Source: Microbacterium esteraromaticum (lineage in GTDB: Bacteria; Actinomycetota; Actinomycetes; Actinomycetales; Microbacteriaceae). From it: a stretch of DNA of 64,000 nt. The translations under genes and the position numbers were made by a program. The notes below the pieces were generated by a model. That model was not told where the DNA came from and ran no database searches. It saw only the letters and a list, made by a program, of their open reading frames with translations. Location: assembly GCF_014084045.1 (NCBI RefSeq), contig NZ_CP043732.1:558001-622000 (forward strand), written 5' to 3'. Every line of letters starts with the position of its first letter. The first letter of the stretch is position 1. Of the stretch, positions 1 to 7,315 are shown piece after piece.

Positions 1-269
1 GCGAGTGTCGCGAGCGCCTGGGCGAGGATCACCGGGTGGTATCGCTGCCCTGGCGCGGTGACGACGCCGATGCGGAAACTCGTGAGGGCGAGGGCGGCGC
101 CGAGCCACGACCAGGCGTGACCGGACTGACCCTGCGACTTCAGCCAGGGTGCGAGGTGGTCTGAGCACATCGCCTCGTCGAATCCGATGCGCTCGGCGTG
201 AGTGAGATCGCGCAGCAGCCTGCCCGGCGCATGCTGCTCGTGCGAGGCGTGGAACCCGATGCGAGTCAT
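1..269 (-). CDS. LLM-class flavin-dependent oxidoreductase, N-terminal part
   Basis: The minus strand reads from an ATG at 269 to the window edge without a stop, giving 89 residues that begin MTRIGFHASHEQHAPGRLL. This matches the N-terminus of bacterial luciferase-like (F420 or FMN dependent) monooxygenases: the first beta strand (TRIGFHASHEQ), the helix with the ERIGFDEAMCSDHL segment, and the strand FRIGVVTAP. A purine-rich AGGATC lies just upstream of the ATG. The substrate cannot be inferred and the C-terminus lies outside the window. The family assignment rests on the pattern of the first barrel strands. Confidence 0.8.
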   Translation of the reverse strand, partial: MTRIGFHASHEQHAPGRLLRDLTHAERIGFDEAMCSDHLAPWLKSQGQSGHAWSWLGAALALTSFRIGVVTAPGQRYHPVILAQALATL

Positions 270-367
270 TGGGGGATCCTCTCGTCGGAGGACAGCAGGT
301 TAGGCAGCGGCGGCACGACGGCACACGGGGTTGACCATCCGGTCAGCCCCGTGCAAAGCCGATGCGA

Positions 368-691
368 TCAGCCCTCGGCACCCGCGTTCGGGTCTTCCGG
401 CGGCTCGGGCACCATGTGCAGACCGGTCGGGGTGTTCGCCGTGTACGCGAGAGCCTCGATCCAGGCGCGGTTGATGGCCGGCTGGCGGCTGCCGAAGTAC
501 TTGAACACCAGCGAGCTGCTGGGCTGCACCCAGACAGTGGTGCGTCCTCCGCCCACGCTGGCGTCCTCGCGCCAGCTGAACGGGAACGGCTCTCCGCGAC
601 GCAGCTTCGCCGTGATGACGAGCTGCAGATGAGTCAGGGCGCGGTCCTCGATCTCGGTCTTCACCGAGCCTTCATAGACGAACTTTCCCAA
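368..691 (-). CDS. DUF7882-type small protein (paralogue 1)
   Basis: 107 residues from a TTG start at 691 chosen because GAGAGG sits 9 bases upstream and because the product then begins LGKFVYEG like its relatives. The longer reading frame that starts near 1120 runs antisense through the neighbouring paralogue and is rejected. Visible conserved pieces are VKTEIEDRALTHLQLVI, LRRGEPFPFSW, GRTTVWVQPSSSL and the C-terminal GLHMVPEPPE. In Microbacteriaceae this family is often labelled 'ATP-dependent DNA ligase', but at about 105 residues it has no ligase motif (no KxDG), so that name is not supported. Function unknown; cytoplasmic, without signal or membrane segment. Confidence 0.8.
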   Translation of the reverse strand: MGKFVYEGSVKTEIEDRALTHLQLVITAKLRRGEPFPFSWREDASVGGGRTTVWVQPSSSLVFKYFGSRQPAINRAWIEALAYTANTPTGLHMVPEPPEDPNAGAEG

Positions 692-760
692 GGAAGTGGA
701 CCTCTCAGACGTACGGAACTGCGTGTGGCATCCCCTGTCCCCCGGGGCTAGCTTAGTCAG

Positions 761-1072
761 ATGGGCATGCTCTTCTACGGCGGCAGTACGGTCCCCATCG
801 AAATCGAGGACCGTGCGCTCGCCCACCTGAAGGTCGTCATCGCGATGAAGCTGCGACGCAACGAGTCGTTCACCCTGTCCTGGCAGCATCCTCCCGTCGA
901 TCCGACCGGCAGGACGACCATCTGGCTGCACCCGTCGATACCGCTGCAGTTCGTGTTCGATGCGCCGGAGCCGCCCGAGCTGAGCACGGAGTGGATCACC
1001 GCGCTGGGGAACTCCGCCAACACCAGCGGCGGCATCAGGCTTCTGCCGGAGCACCTCGACCACGGCGATTGA
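761..1072 (+). CDS. DUF7882-type small protein (paralogue 2)
   Basis: 103 residues, transcribed divergently from paralogue 1 about 70 bases away. The two share EIEDRALAHL(K/Q)VVI, the (K)LRR(N/G)E motif, an aromatic SW, GRTT(I/V)W(L/V) and the C-terminal (A)NT..G segment, so they come from a duplication. A second in-frame ATG lies two codons downstream and could be the true start. No catalytic motif is visible. The divergent pair shares one short promoter region, which suggests joint regulation. Confidence 0.8.
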   Translation: MGMLFYGGSTVPIEIEDRALAHLKVVIAMKLRRNESFTLSWQHPPVDPTGRTTIWLHPSIPLQFVFDAPEPPELSTEWITALGNSANTSGGIRLLPEHLDHGD

Positions 1073-1116
1073 GTTCGACGCGACTGAGCCGGCGGCGGCT
1101 CGGTCACGGCTCCCGA

Positions 1117-1800
1117 TCATTTCGACTCCTCGGCCGACACCATGTGCGCCAGCCCCACCGGCTTCGACTCCGACGAGCCGCGCTGACGAAGGAAGATCGA
1201 GAACGCGACCATCGTCCCCACGGCGAGGAACTCGCTCTGCCAGTTCTGAAGCGTGCGATCCCAGAACTCCGGTGACACGACGTACTGGCCCCAGGTGATC
1301 GCGGGTTCGCCATGCTGCGTGTTCTCCTCATTCATCACGACCACGCCGCTCAGCGACTGCAGCAGCCATGACGTGAGGAAGATCGCGCCCATCACGAGGG
1401 CGAGGGAGTTCTCGTACACCGTGCGACGCCAGCCGCCCACTCGCGCCCAGCGCGGCCCGTCAGCGGGGGCGTGCGCACCGACCTTCTGGTTCTCATCGGA
1501 GTCCACCCCCTCGTCGCCGGGCTTCTTCGACTCGGGCGACCCACGCTGCACAAGCCAGACCGTGGCCGTGATGAAGAGCAGGAACTGCAGGAACTCGCTC
1601 TGCCAGTTCTCGGCGACATCGACCACGAAGTCGCTCGAGAAGACGAATGAGAGGTAGGTCTCGGCCGGCTGACCGTGCTGCGCGAGCTCGTCGTTGGTGC
1701 GCAGCAGTCCCGCAACCGACTGCCCGATCAGAGCGAGCACGAAGAGGGCGAAGAAGAACAGGCTCAGCCCGTTGTCGCGCAGCGAGCTCCGCACCGTCAT
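1117..1800 (-). CDS. DUF6766-family membrane protein with internal duplication
   Basis: 227 residues from the ATG at 1800, which overlaps the stop of the upstream 40-residue gene (ATGA). The protein has four hydrophobic segments arranged as two repeats. Each repeat runs: a membrane segment, a loop with QHG(Q/E)PA, an ENWQSEFL or QNWQSEFL motif, a second membrane segment, and a cytoplasmic tail beginning QRGS(P/S)ESK. The two halves are joined by a polar linker at about residues 105-130. This fits the DUF6766 family, whose function is unknown. A longer in-frame extension upstream of 1800 would swallow the small gene and is not used. Confidence 0.8.
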   Translation of the reverse strand: MTVRSSLRDNGLSLFFFALFVLALIGQSVAGLLRTNDELAQHGQPAETYLSFVFSSDFVVDVAENWQSEFLQFLLFITATVWLVQRGSPESKKPGDEGVDSDENQKVGAHAPADGPRWARVGGWRRTVYENSLALVMGAIFLTSWLLQSLSGVVVMNEENTQHGEPAITWGQYVVSPEFWDRTLQNWQSEFLAVGTMVAFSIFLRQRGSSESKPVGLAHMVSAEESK

Positions 1801-1919
1801 CGCCCGCTTCCGATCACGCCGACCATGACCGCGAAACCGATCACGATCGTCCCCGCCCACATCCAGAACACGACCTGTGCGCCGAGAGTGCTCCTCCCCG
1901 GCTGGTGCTGCTGTGACAT
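1797..1919 (-). CDS. 40-residue single-pass membrane peptide
   Basis: A short gene beginning MSQQHQPGRSTLGAQ followed by one hydrophobic segment (about residues 16-37, VVFWMWAGTIVIGFAVMVG) and ending GSGR. It has an excellent ribosome binding site, AGGAGGAG, about 6 bases before the ATG. Its stop overlaps the start of the DUF6766 gene as ATGA, so the two are translationally coupled. No family is recognised; it may be an accessory subunit of the DUF6766 protein. Confidence 0.7.
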   Translation of the reverse strand: MSQQHQPGRSTLGAQVVFWMWAGTIVIGFAVMVGVIGSGR

Positions 1920-2102
1920 CCGCGGCTCCTCCTCGTCGGGCCATCCCTCTTCGGATGCTGGCGCGGCATCGCCCTGGCGGGAACGGGGTTGACGAGCGCC
2001 TGACCACCTGTCAACCCCATTAGCGGCCGGGCAGGCGCTGTCTAGCGTCGAGGCAGAAGATCGAGAACAGGTGAGGACGAGAAGTGGGAGAGGAACGGGA
2101 AC

Positions 2103-2516
2103 ATGACCCGGACGCGAGACATCATGACACCCAACGCACAGTGCATCGGCGAGAACGATGCGCTCTCGATCGCCGCCGAGCGGATGCGCGAGCTCGACGT
2201 CGGAGCACTACCCATCTGCGGTGAGGACGGTCGCCTGAAGGGGATGCTCACCGACCGCGACATCGTCGTGAAGGCGGTCGCGGCAGGCCTCAACCCCGAG
2301 ACGACGAATGCCGGCCGGCTGGCCAACGGAGTGCCGGTGATGGCATCGCCCGACGACGACATCGAGAGAGTGCTCGCCCTCATGCGCGAGCACCGGATCC
2401 GCCGGGTGCCCGTGCTGGAGGAGCACCGCCTGGTGGGCATGATCAGCCAGGCCGACATCGCCCGCCATCTCGAGCCGTCGACCACCGGCGAGACCGTCGA
2501 GGTCATCTCGCGCTGA
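2103..2516 (+). CDS. Two-CBS-domain protein
   Basis: 137 residues consisting almost entirely of a tandem CBS pair (a Bateman module). CBS1 covers about residues 7-60 with MTPNAQCIGEND and the LKGMLTDRDIV strand; CBS2 covers about 75-128 with MASPDDDIERVLALMREHRIRRVPV and LVGMISQADIA. Such stand-alone modules bind adenine nucleotides and are common in actinobacterial stress or dormancy regulons. GAGAGGAA about 8 bases before the ATG is the ribosome binding site. The FHA gene follows in the same direction after 62 bases and may share its transcript. Confidence 0.9.
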   Translation: MTRTRDIMTPNAQCIGENDALSIAAERMRELDVGALPICGEDGRLKGMLTDRDIVVKAVAAGLNPETTNAGRLANGVPVMASPDDDIERVLALMREHRIRRVPVLEEHRLVGMISQADIARHLEPSTTGETVEVISR

Positions 2517-2578
2517 CAGTCGAGGAGCGCCGGACGACATCCGCCAGACACGCACAGCCCCTGACAGAGGAGGACCCC

Positions 2579-3139
2579 ATGACCGATCAGACCGACGGCA
2601 GGACCCCGGCGAGCAGCGCCCCGCCGATCGACGAGAAGATCGAGCAGATCCAGCAGTCCGACGGCCAGCAGCCCACCACCACGCACGCCGAGTGGGGCGC
2701 CGGCGATCCGCACCTGCGCATCACCAGCCCCGAGGAGGACCGCACGGTGTTCGCCCTTCGGGAGGATCGGGTGACCATCGGCTCGGGCTCGGACTGCTCG
2801 CTGCGCATCCCGGATGCCGATGCCGTGCACGCCACGATCGTGCACGATGAGCGCGACGAGTACGTGCTGACCCTTCACGGGGCGGGCGAGATGAATGCGA
2901 ATCCCACGCCTGGCGAAGAGGGCGACCGCAGTGAGATCCTGCGCACCGGCGCCCATTTCACCATCGCAGGATGGCAGCTCGTGTTCGGCCGCGAGGAGTA
3001 CGCCGATCATGGCCGACCCTTCGGCGGTCGTGAGGGGGGCGAGCTCGACGACCAGCCGCCGCAGCCGGTGCGTCCCGACTACATCGCCGAACGCCGCGAC
3101 GACGAGCCGCATGGCGGCCTCGAGGTGAAGGACGGCTGA
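2579..3139 (+). CDS. FHA-like domain protein
   Basis: 186 residues. The central part (about 55-130) has the forkhead-associated pattern of a short loop with VTIGSGSDCSLRI followed by DADAVHATIVHDERDEYVLTL, which resembles the GR..S..I and SR.HA..... motifs of phosphothreonine-binding domains, although the usual Arg/Ser/His residues are only partly kept. The ends are polar and probably disordered. GAGGAGG stands 5 bases before the ATG. A perfect inverted repeat after the stop ends the transcript. Its partner is unknown. Confidence 0.7.
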   Translation: MTDQTDGRTPASSAPPIDEKIEQIQQSDGQQPTTTHAEWGAGDPHLRITSPEEDRTVFALREDRVTIGSGSDCSLRIPDADAVHATIVHDERDEYVLTLHGAGEMNANPTPGEEGDRSEILRTGAHFTIAGWQLVFGREEYADHGRPFGGREGGELDDQPPQPVRPDYIAERRDDEPHGGLEVKDG

Positions 3140-3153
3140 GCCCCCGGAGGGTG

Positions 3154-3190
3154 CGAAGGGCGAGGGGACACCGTGCCCCCTCGCCCTTCG
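3154..3190 (+). terminator. Hairpin terminator after the FHA gene
   Basis: A perfect 14-base stem, CGAAGGGCGAGGGG at 3154-3167 pairing with 3177-3190 around a 9-base loop. It starts 15 bases after the FHA stop codon. There is no T-run, as is common for actinobacterial terminators. Confidence 0.7.
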
Positions 3191-3238
3191 TGTGCGCTCC
3201 CGGCGGACGATGGTAGCGTCGGCTGCGAAGGAGGGGCG

Positions 3239-3523
3239 ATGATCGAGGCGATCGGGATGCTGCTGCGGGTTCTGCTCGCGGCGCTCGGCGCCGTGCCGCT
3301 TCCGGACGGTCTGAGCGCCGGCGGAATGCTGAGCATCGCCGCCGTCCTCGTCGCGGCGGCCGTGCTCGCGATCGCCCTCGCGCTGCTGACCCCTCGTTCC
3401 GGCATCCGCTCGGCACCACATCCGCGGCGCGCCATCGACGTGTCCACGCTGCTCGCGCAGAGCGATCCGGACGCAGCGGGCCACCCGCGCCCGCGAGCGC
3501 CTGGCGTCGCGCCCGCCGCCTGA
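3239..3523 (+). CDS. DUF6412-family membrane protein
   Basis: 94 residues from the ATG at 3239, preceded by AAGGAGGGG; a longer frame from 3173 overlaps the terminator and is rejected. Two hydrophobic stretches (about residues 5-22 and 29-52) flank a PDGLSAGG turn, followed by a basic cytoplasmic tail that contains HPRRAIDVS. The position directly before a yidC-like gene is typical for DUF6412 proteins in Microbacteriaceae. Its role is unknown, but the context points to membrane protein insertion. Confidence 0.75.
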   Translation: MIEAIGMLLRVLLAALGAVPLPDGLSAGGMLSIAAVLVAAAVLAIALALLTPRSGIRSAPHPRRAIDVSTLLAQSDPDAAGHPRPRAPGVAPAA

Positions 3524-3588
3524 TCCGTCCCCGCGGGGCGGGTCGCGCGGCCGAAGGCCGACCCCATCCCTCCTGCGAACGGACACCC

Positions 3589-4329
3589 ATGGACATCTTC
3601 GCCATCCCTCCACTGACCCTTCTTCTCGACGCCGCATACTCGGCGCTTCTCGCCCTCTCCACCCTGCTCGAGCCCGTCGCGGGCTCGGCGGCTGCCGCCC
3701 TGGCCGTCGTGCTCGTCACGCTGGTCGTGCGGGGGCTGCTCATCCCCGTCGGCGTCTCCCAGGCAAAGGCCGAGCAGCTGCGCGCCAGGCTCGCGCCGCG
3801 GCTGCGCACTCTGCAGCAGAGGCACGGCAACGACCGCGAGCGGCTGCAGCGCGAGACGATGGCTCTGTACCGCGACGAGCAGGCATCGCCGCTGGCGGGC
3901 TGCCTGCCCCTCGCCGTGCAGGCCGCCGTCGTCGGCATCCTCTACACGCTGTTCCTGCGCACCGAGATCGCAGGGCACCCGAACGCCCTCCTGACTCATG
4001 ACCTGTTCGGCGCGCCGCTCGGGGAATCGCTGTTCGCCGCAGCCGGTGCCGGCCTCGACGCGCCGACCGCCCTGGTCTGGGCGGCGGTGCTCGCCGTCAT
4101 CGTGGTCGTCGCCGACATCACCCGGCGGGTCTTCCGCCCGCAGGTCCCCGCCGACGGGCCGCTTGCCACCCCCGCCATGCTCGGCGTGGTGAACGGGCTG
4201 CACTACCTGACGGCTGCCTTCGCGGTGTTCGTGCCCCTCGCCGCCGCCCTCTATCTCGTCGTCACCGTGACCTGGACGCTCGTGCAGCGGTGGGCGCTGC
4301 GACGCAGATACCCACTCCCGGCCGCATGA
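3589..4329 (+). CDS. YidC/Oxa1-family membrane insertase paralogue
   Basis: 246 residues with the YidC core and no large periplasmic domain. Hydrophobic segments lie at about 1-25, 35-55, 100-125, 155-175 and 200-235. The second segment holds the conserved groove arginine (LVTLVVRGLLIPVGVSQAKA), followed by the amphipathic coiled hairpin with LRTLQQRHGNDRERLQRE and the LYRDEQASPLAGCLP motif. Short length and position away from rpmH/rnpA suggest this is an additional paralogue rather than the main YidC. It inserts proteins into the cytoplasmic membrane. Confidence 0.85.
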   Translation: MDIFAIPPLTLLLDAAYSALLALSTLLEPVAGSAAAALAVVLVTLVVRGLLIPVGVSQAKAEQLRARLAPRLRTLQQRHGNDRERLQRETMALYRDEQASPLAGCLPLAVQAAVVGILYTLFLRTEIAGHPNALLTHDLFGAPLGESLFAAAGAGLDAPTALVWAAVLAVIVVVADITRRVFRPQVPADGPLATPAMLGVVNGLHYLTAAFAVFVPLAAALYLVVTVTWTLVQRWALRRRYPLPAA

Positions 4330-4351
4330 GCGGCCGGGCACGGCGCGGGCA

Positions 4352-5398
4352 CTAGCGCGCGACGACCCCGATCCGCGGCGCGGCATCGGGCGCGGCGGCG
4401 AGTGCGATCGCCTGGTCGAGGTCGGCGAGGGGATGCACGGTGCCGACCATCTCGGCGAAGGGGAACGCCCGTCCCCGTCCGGCGAGGAAGGCGACCGCGT
4501 CGGCGAGCTCGGCGCCGGTGTAGTTGTGCACGCCCGTCACCGTGATCATCCGTCGCACCATCGATTCCGCGTCCAGCGGGACTGGGTCGGCGGGGAAGAC
4601 GCTGCCGATAAGCACCACCGTTCCGCCGACGGCGACGTCCGAGATCGCGGAGGCGACAGCGTGTCCCGATGCCTCGATGGCGATCTCGGGATCGGCGGAG
4701 GAGGCATCCGGCTCGGCGCCGAAGCGCGTCGCGAGACGCCGGCGCGCGGCGTTCGGGTCGACGACGTCGACGACCGCCCCCTCCGCCGCGGCGATCGCGA
4801 CCGCCGACAGCCCGACCAGCCCCGCGCCGTACACCCGCACCCGCACGCCGTCGAGGTCGCGTCCGGCCGCGCCGCGGCGCACGGCAGCGTACGCGGTCGC
4901 CGTGGCGCACGAGGCGGGCGCGAGCGCCGTGGCGGGCAGAGCCTCGGGCACGCGCACGATCGTCGTGCCCCGGCGCAGCTGCACGTGGCTCGCGAAGGCT
5001 CCGGTCAGCTCACGATGCGGGGCGACCCTCTCGTGGCCGTACTTGCCGAGCTCGCGGCACTTCTGCGTCATCCCCGCCGCACAGCGGTCGCACGTCCCGC
5101 ACGAGACGGTGACCGACCACACCACGCGGTCGCCGATGCGCAGGGGCGTGCCGTCTTCGGCGTCCGCGCCCGACTCTCCCAGCGCGATCACCCGGCCGAC
5201 GCTCTCGTGGCCGAGGACGAGCGGCACGGGCGCGGATCTGCGCCCGTGCACGGTGTGCACGTCGGAGCCGCAGATCGTCGACAGCTCGACGGCCACGAGC
5301 ACGTCGTCGGCTGCGAGGGCGACGCCGGGCACGGCGATGGTCTCGTGCGGATGCCCTTCGCCGAGGAACGCCATGGCGACGGCCGACGGGCGGAGCAC
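4352..5398 (-). CDS. Zinc-dependent alcohol dehydrogenase of the phosphonate operon (TIGR03366 type)
   Basis: About 348 residues of the medium-chain dehydrogenase family. Visible are the catalytic zinc site (CGSDVH and GHESVG), the structural zinc loop (CGTCDRCAAGMTQKC) and the NAD-binding strand VRVYGAGLVGLSAVA. It closes an operon with phosphonate import and a phosphonatase-like enzyme, which fits the group proposed to handle an alcohol or aldehyde product of phosphonate breakdown. The start is uncertain: GTG at 5398 gives the usual family length, with AGGAGGAG 15 bases upstream; a GTG at 5473 just past the previous stop is the alternative. Confidence 0.8.
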   Translation of the reverse strand: MLRPSAVAMAFLGEGHPHETIAVPGVALAADDVLVAVELSTICGSDVHTVHGRRSAPVPLVLGHESVGRVIALGESGADAEDGTPLRIGDRVVWSVTVSCGTCDRCAAGMTQKCRELGKYGHERVAPHRELTGAFASHVQLRRGTTIVRVPEALPATALAPASCATATAYAAVRRGAAGRDLDGVRVRVYGAGLVGLSAVAIAAAEGAVVDVVDPNAARRRLATRFGAEPDASSADPEIAIEASGHAVASAISDVAVGGTVVLIGSVFPADPVPLDAESMVRRMITVTGVHNYTGAELADAVAFLAGRGRAFPFAEMVGTVHPLADLDQAIALAAAPDAAPRIGVVAR

Positions 5399-5474
5399 GA
5401 CGTCGGTGCGCGTCTCCTCCTGCGGATCAGGGCGGTGCGTCAGCGACGGTGCTGGCGCGAGCAGCGGGCGCACC

Positions 5475-6176
5475 TCAGCTCGCCGCAGCGGTGAGCAGCT
5501 CGCGAGCGGCGAGTGCGTCGTGCAGATCGACGACGCTCGGCAGTGCGGCATGGGCACCCGCGGCGAGGAGCGCGTCCGCGGCGTGCGCCCCGGTGAGCAC
5601 CCCGGCCACGAAGCCGGCGCCTGCGCGCAGTCCCGAGCGCACGTCGCTGACCGTGTCGCCGGCGACGGCGACGGCCTGCACCGACGACGTGCCCGTGCGC
5701 ATCAGCGCGGTCAGCACGAGGTCGGGGTGCGGGCGTCCGCGGCCGGCATCCACCGGAGACAGGGCGACGTCGATCAGGTCGCGCCAGCCGAGGGCATCCA
5801 GCAGCGCGTCGCGCGTGACGGGAGCGAAGCCGGTGGTCAGCGCGACCCGGGCGCCGTCCGCCTTGAGCCGCTCGATCGCGGCGCGAGCGCCGGGGATCTC
5901 CTCGGCTCCGTGCTCTGCGACGATCTCGTCGTAGGCGCTCTCGAACGCGGCCGTGGCTCGTTCGGCGGCGGCGCGGTCGCCGCCGGAGAGGTGGGTGAAG
6001 ACCTCGATCTTCGACTGTCCCATCGTGTCTCGCACGTACTGCAGAGCGTCGTCCCACGGCATCCGGTCGGCGACGCCGGTGCGCTCGGCTGCGCGCTGGA
6101 ACGCCTGCTCGACGACGCCGTCGTCGAGGACGGTCGTGCCTGCCATGTCGAGGACGACGAGTTCGATGCTGGTCAT
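5475..6176 (-). CDS. Phosphonatase-like HAD hydrolase (TIGR03351 type)
   Basis: 233 residues of the haloacid dehalogenase superfamily. The nucleophile motif is LDMAGTT (Asp10), the cap region has MGQSKIEVF with Lys56 in the place of the Schiff-base lysine of phosphonoacetaldehyde hydrolase, and the metal motif is AGDTVSDV near residue 180. In this operon it is the obvious candidate for C-P bond cleavage of an activated phosphonate such as phosphonoacetaldehyde. The ATG overlaps the stop of the FAD oxidoreductase (ATGA). The Lys56 match is by eye; if wrong, the enzyme would be a plain phosphatase. Confidence 0.85.
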   Translation of the reverse strand: MTSIELVVLDMAGTTVLDDGVVEQAFQRAAERTGVADRMPWDDALQYVRDTMGQSKIEVFTHLSGGDRAAAERATAAFESAYDEIVAEHGAEEIPGARAAIERLKADGARVALTTGFAPVTRDALLDALGWRDLIDVALSPVDAGRGRPHPDLVLTALMRTGTSSVQAVAVAGDTVSDVRSGLRAGAGFVAGVLTGAHAADALLAAGAHAALPSVVDLHDALAARELLTAAAS

Positions 6177-7315
6177 GAGAGAGCCTCCGTGAGGGTGGTG
6201 GGGATGAGTGCGTCGGCCATGGCGGATTCGGCGAGGCCGAGTCCGCAGGTCATGCCGATGCCTGTGGTGGCGGCGATCACGATGACGCCGTCTGCGGGCG
6301 TCTCGCGCAGGAACTCCTGCGGGCCGGACGCGTACACGCCCTGCCATCGCTCGAGCACACGCACGCGGTCGACGTCGAAGAGCTCGACCGCCTCGTCGAG
6401 GAACGACTCGAACGCGGCCTCCGGCTGGAACGGACCGGGCTGGACTGCTTTGGCGTGCGAGTCTCCGAGGATCAGCGAGCCGTCGGGCAGCTGCGTGTAC
6501 ATCTGGTTGAGGTCGAGCGCGGCGAGCTCGGGTCGCTGAGCATGCAGCCTGCGGCGCAGGGCGGCGGTCTCGTCGAGGGCCGCGAAGCGGCCGTAGCGCA
6601 CGAGAGACCACCCGGTCAGCAGTGGCGCCTCGAGCGGGCCAGGCAGGTCGGCCGCGACGCGCATCATGTCGAGCGTGCAGCGCACGATGCCGACGCGCTC
6701 GGCGATCTCGGGCATCAGCTGATCGATGTCGTGGTTGACCGCGACGACGACCTGGCCGGCATCGATCGGGCCGCGGGTCGTCTCGATCCGGCCCGGCACG
6801 ACGGCCGTGACCGACGTCCGGAAGCGGAAGCCGACCCCGGCGGATGCCAGGTGACGCACGATGGCGCCCACGGCCTCGCGCGGGTCGACCTGCAGGTCGG
6901 GCGCGATCACGGCACCGCCGCGCAGCGCCTCGGGGCGCAGCGGAGCGCGGCGAAGCACCTCGTCGGCGTCGATCAGGCGGATGTCGCCGCGGCCGTCGCG
7001 CGTCGCCGCGTCGAGCACGGCCAGCTCGTCGTCGTGCCTGGCGGCGATGAGGGTGCCGGATTCGCGGAGCCAGAATCCGGCATCCGTCGCCAGGCGCAGC
7101 CAGAGCTCGCGGGCGAGGTCGGCGTACTCCCTCGCCTCGCCCGTCTGAGCGCCGATGCACAGGTGGCCGAAGTTGCGGATGCTCGAGCCCACCGGCGTCT
7201 CGGTGCGGTCGACGACGATCACGCTCAGCCCGCGGCGCACCGACGCATACGCCGCGCCGAGACCGACGATGCCCGATCCGACGACGACGACGACGTCGGC
7301 CCGCGCCGCGCTCAA
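6173..7315 (-). CDS. FAD-dependent oxidoreductase of the phosphonate operon (TIGR03364 type)
   Basis: 380 residues of the DAO family (glycine/sarcosine oxidase-like). The N-terminal dinucleotide fold is VVVVVGSGIVGLGAAY (Gly13, Gly15, Gly18), followed by RNFGHLC, where many DAO members attach or contact FAD. The C-terminus carries the second FAD contact ATTGIGMTCGLGLAE. The TTG start at 7315 overlaps the stop of the permease gene (TTGA), so it is coupled to it. Members next to phosphonate transporters are thought to oxidise an amino- or N-methyl-aminophosphonate to phosphonoacetaldehyde, the substrate of the HAD enzyme that follows. Confidence 0.85.
   Translation of the reverse strand: MSAARADVVVVVGSGIVGLGAAYASVRRGLSVIVVDRTETPVGSSIRNFGHLCIGAQTGEAREYADLARELWLRLATDAGFWLRESGTLIAARHDDELAVLDAATRDGRGDIRLIDADEVLRRAPLRPEALRGGAVIAPDLQVDPREAVGAIVRHLASAGVGFRFRTSVTAVVPGRIETTRGPIDAGQVVVAVNHDIDQLMPEIAERVGIVRCTLDMMRVAADLPGPLEAPLLTGWSLVRYGRFAALDETAALRRRLHAQRPELAALDLNQMYTQLPDGSLILGDSHAKAVQPGPFQPEAAFESFLDEAVELFDVDRVRVLERWQGVYASGPQEFLRETPADGVIVIAATTGIGMTCGLGLAESAMADALIPTTLTEALS

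Noticed and set aside
2042..3637. 531-residue open frame on the minus strand
   Set aside because: Antisense to the CBS, FHA and DUF6412 genes, all of which have good starts and family patterns; the frame has no recognisable domain.
4524..6539. 671-residue open frame on the plus strand
   Set aside because: Runs antisense through the dehydrogenase, HAD and oxidoreductase genes; low-complexity Ser/Arg/Ala composition.
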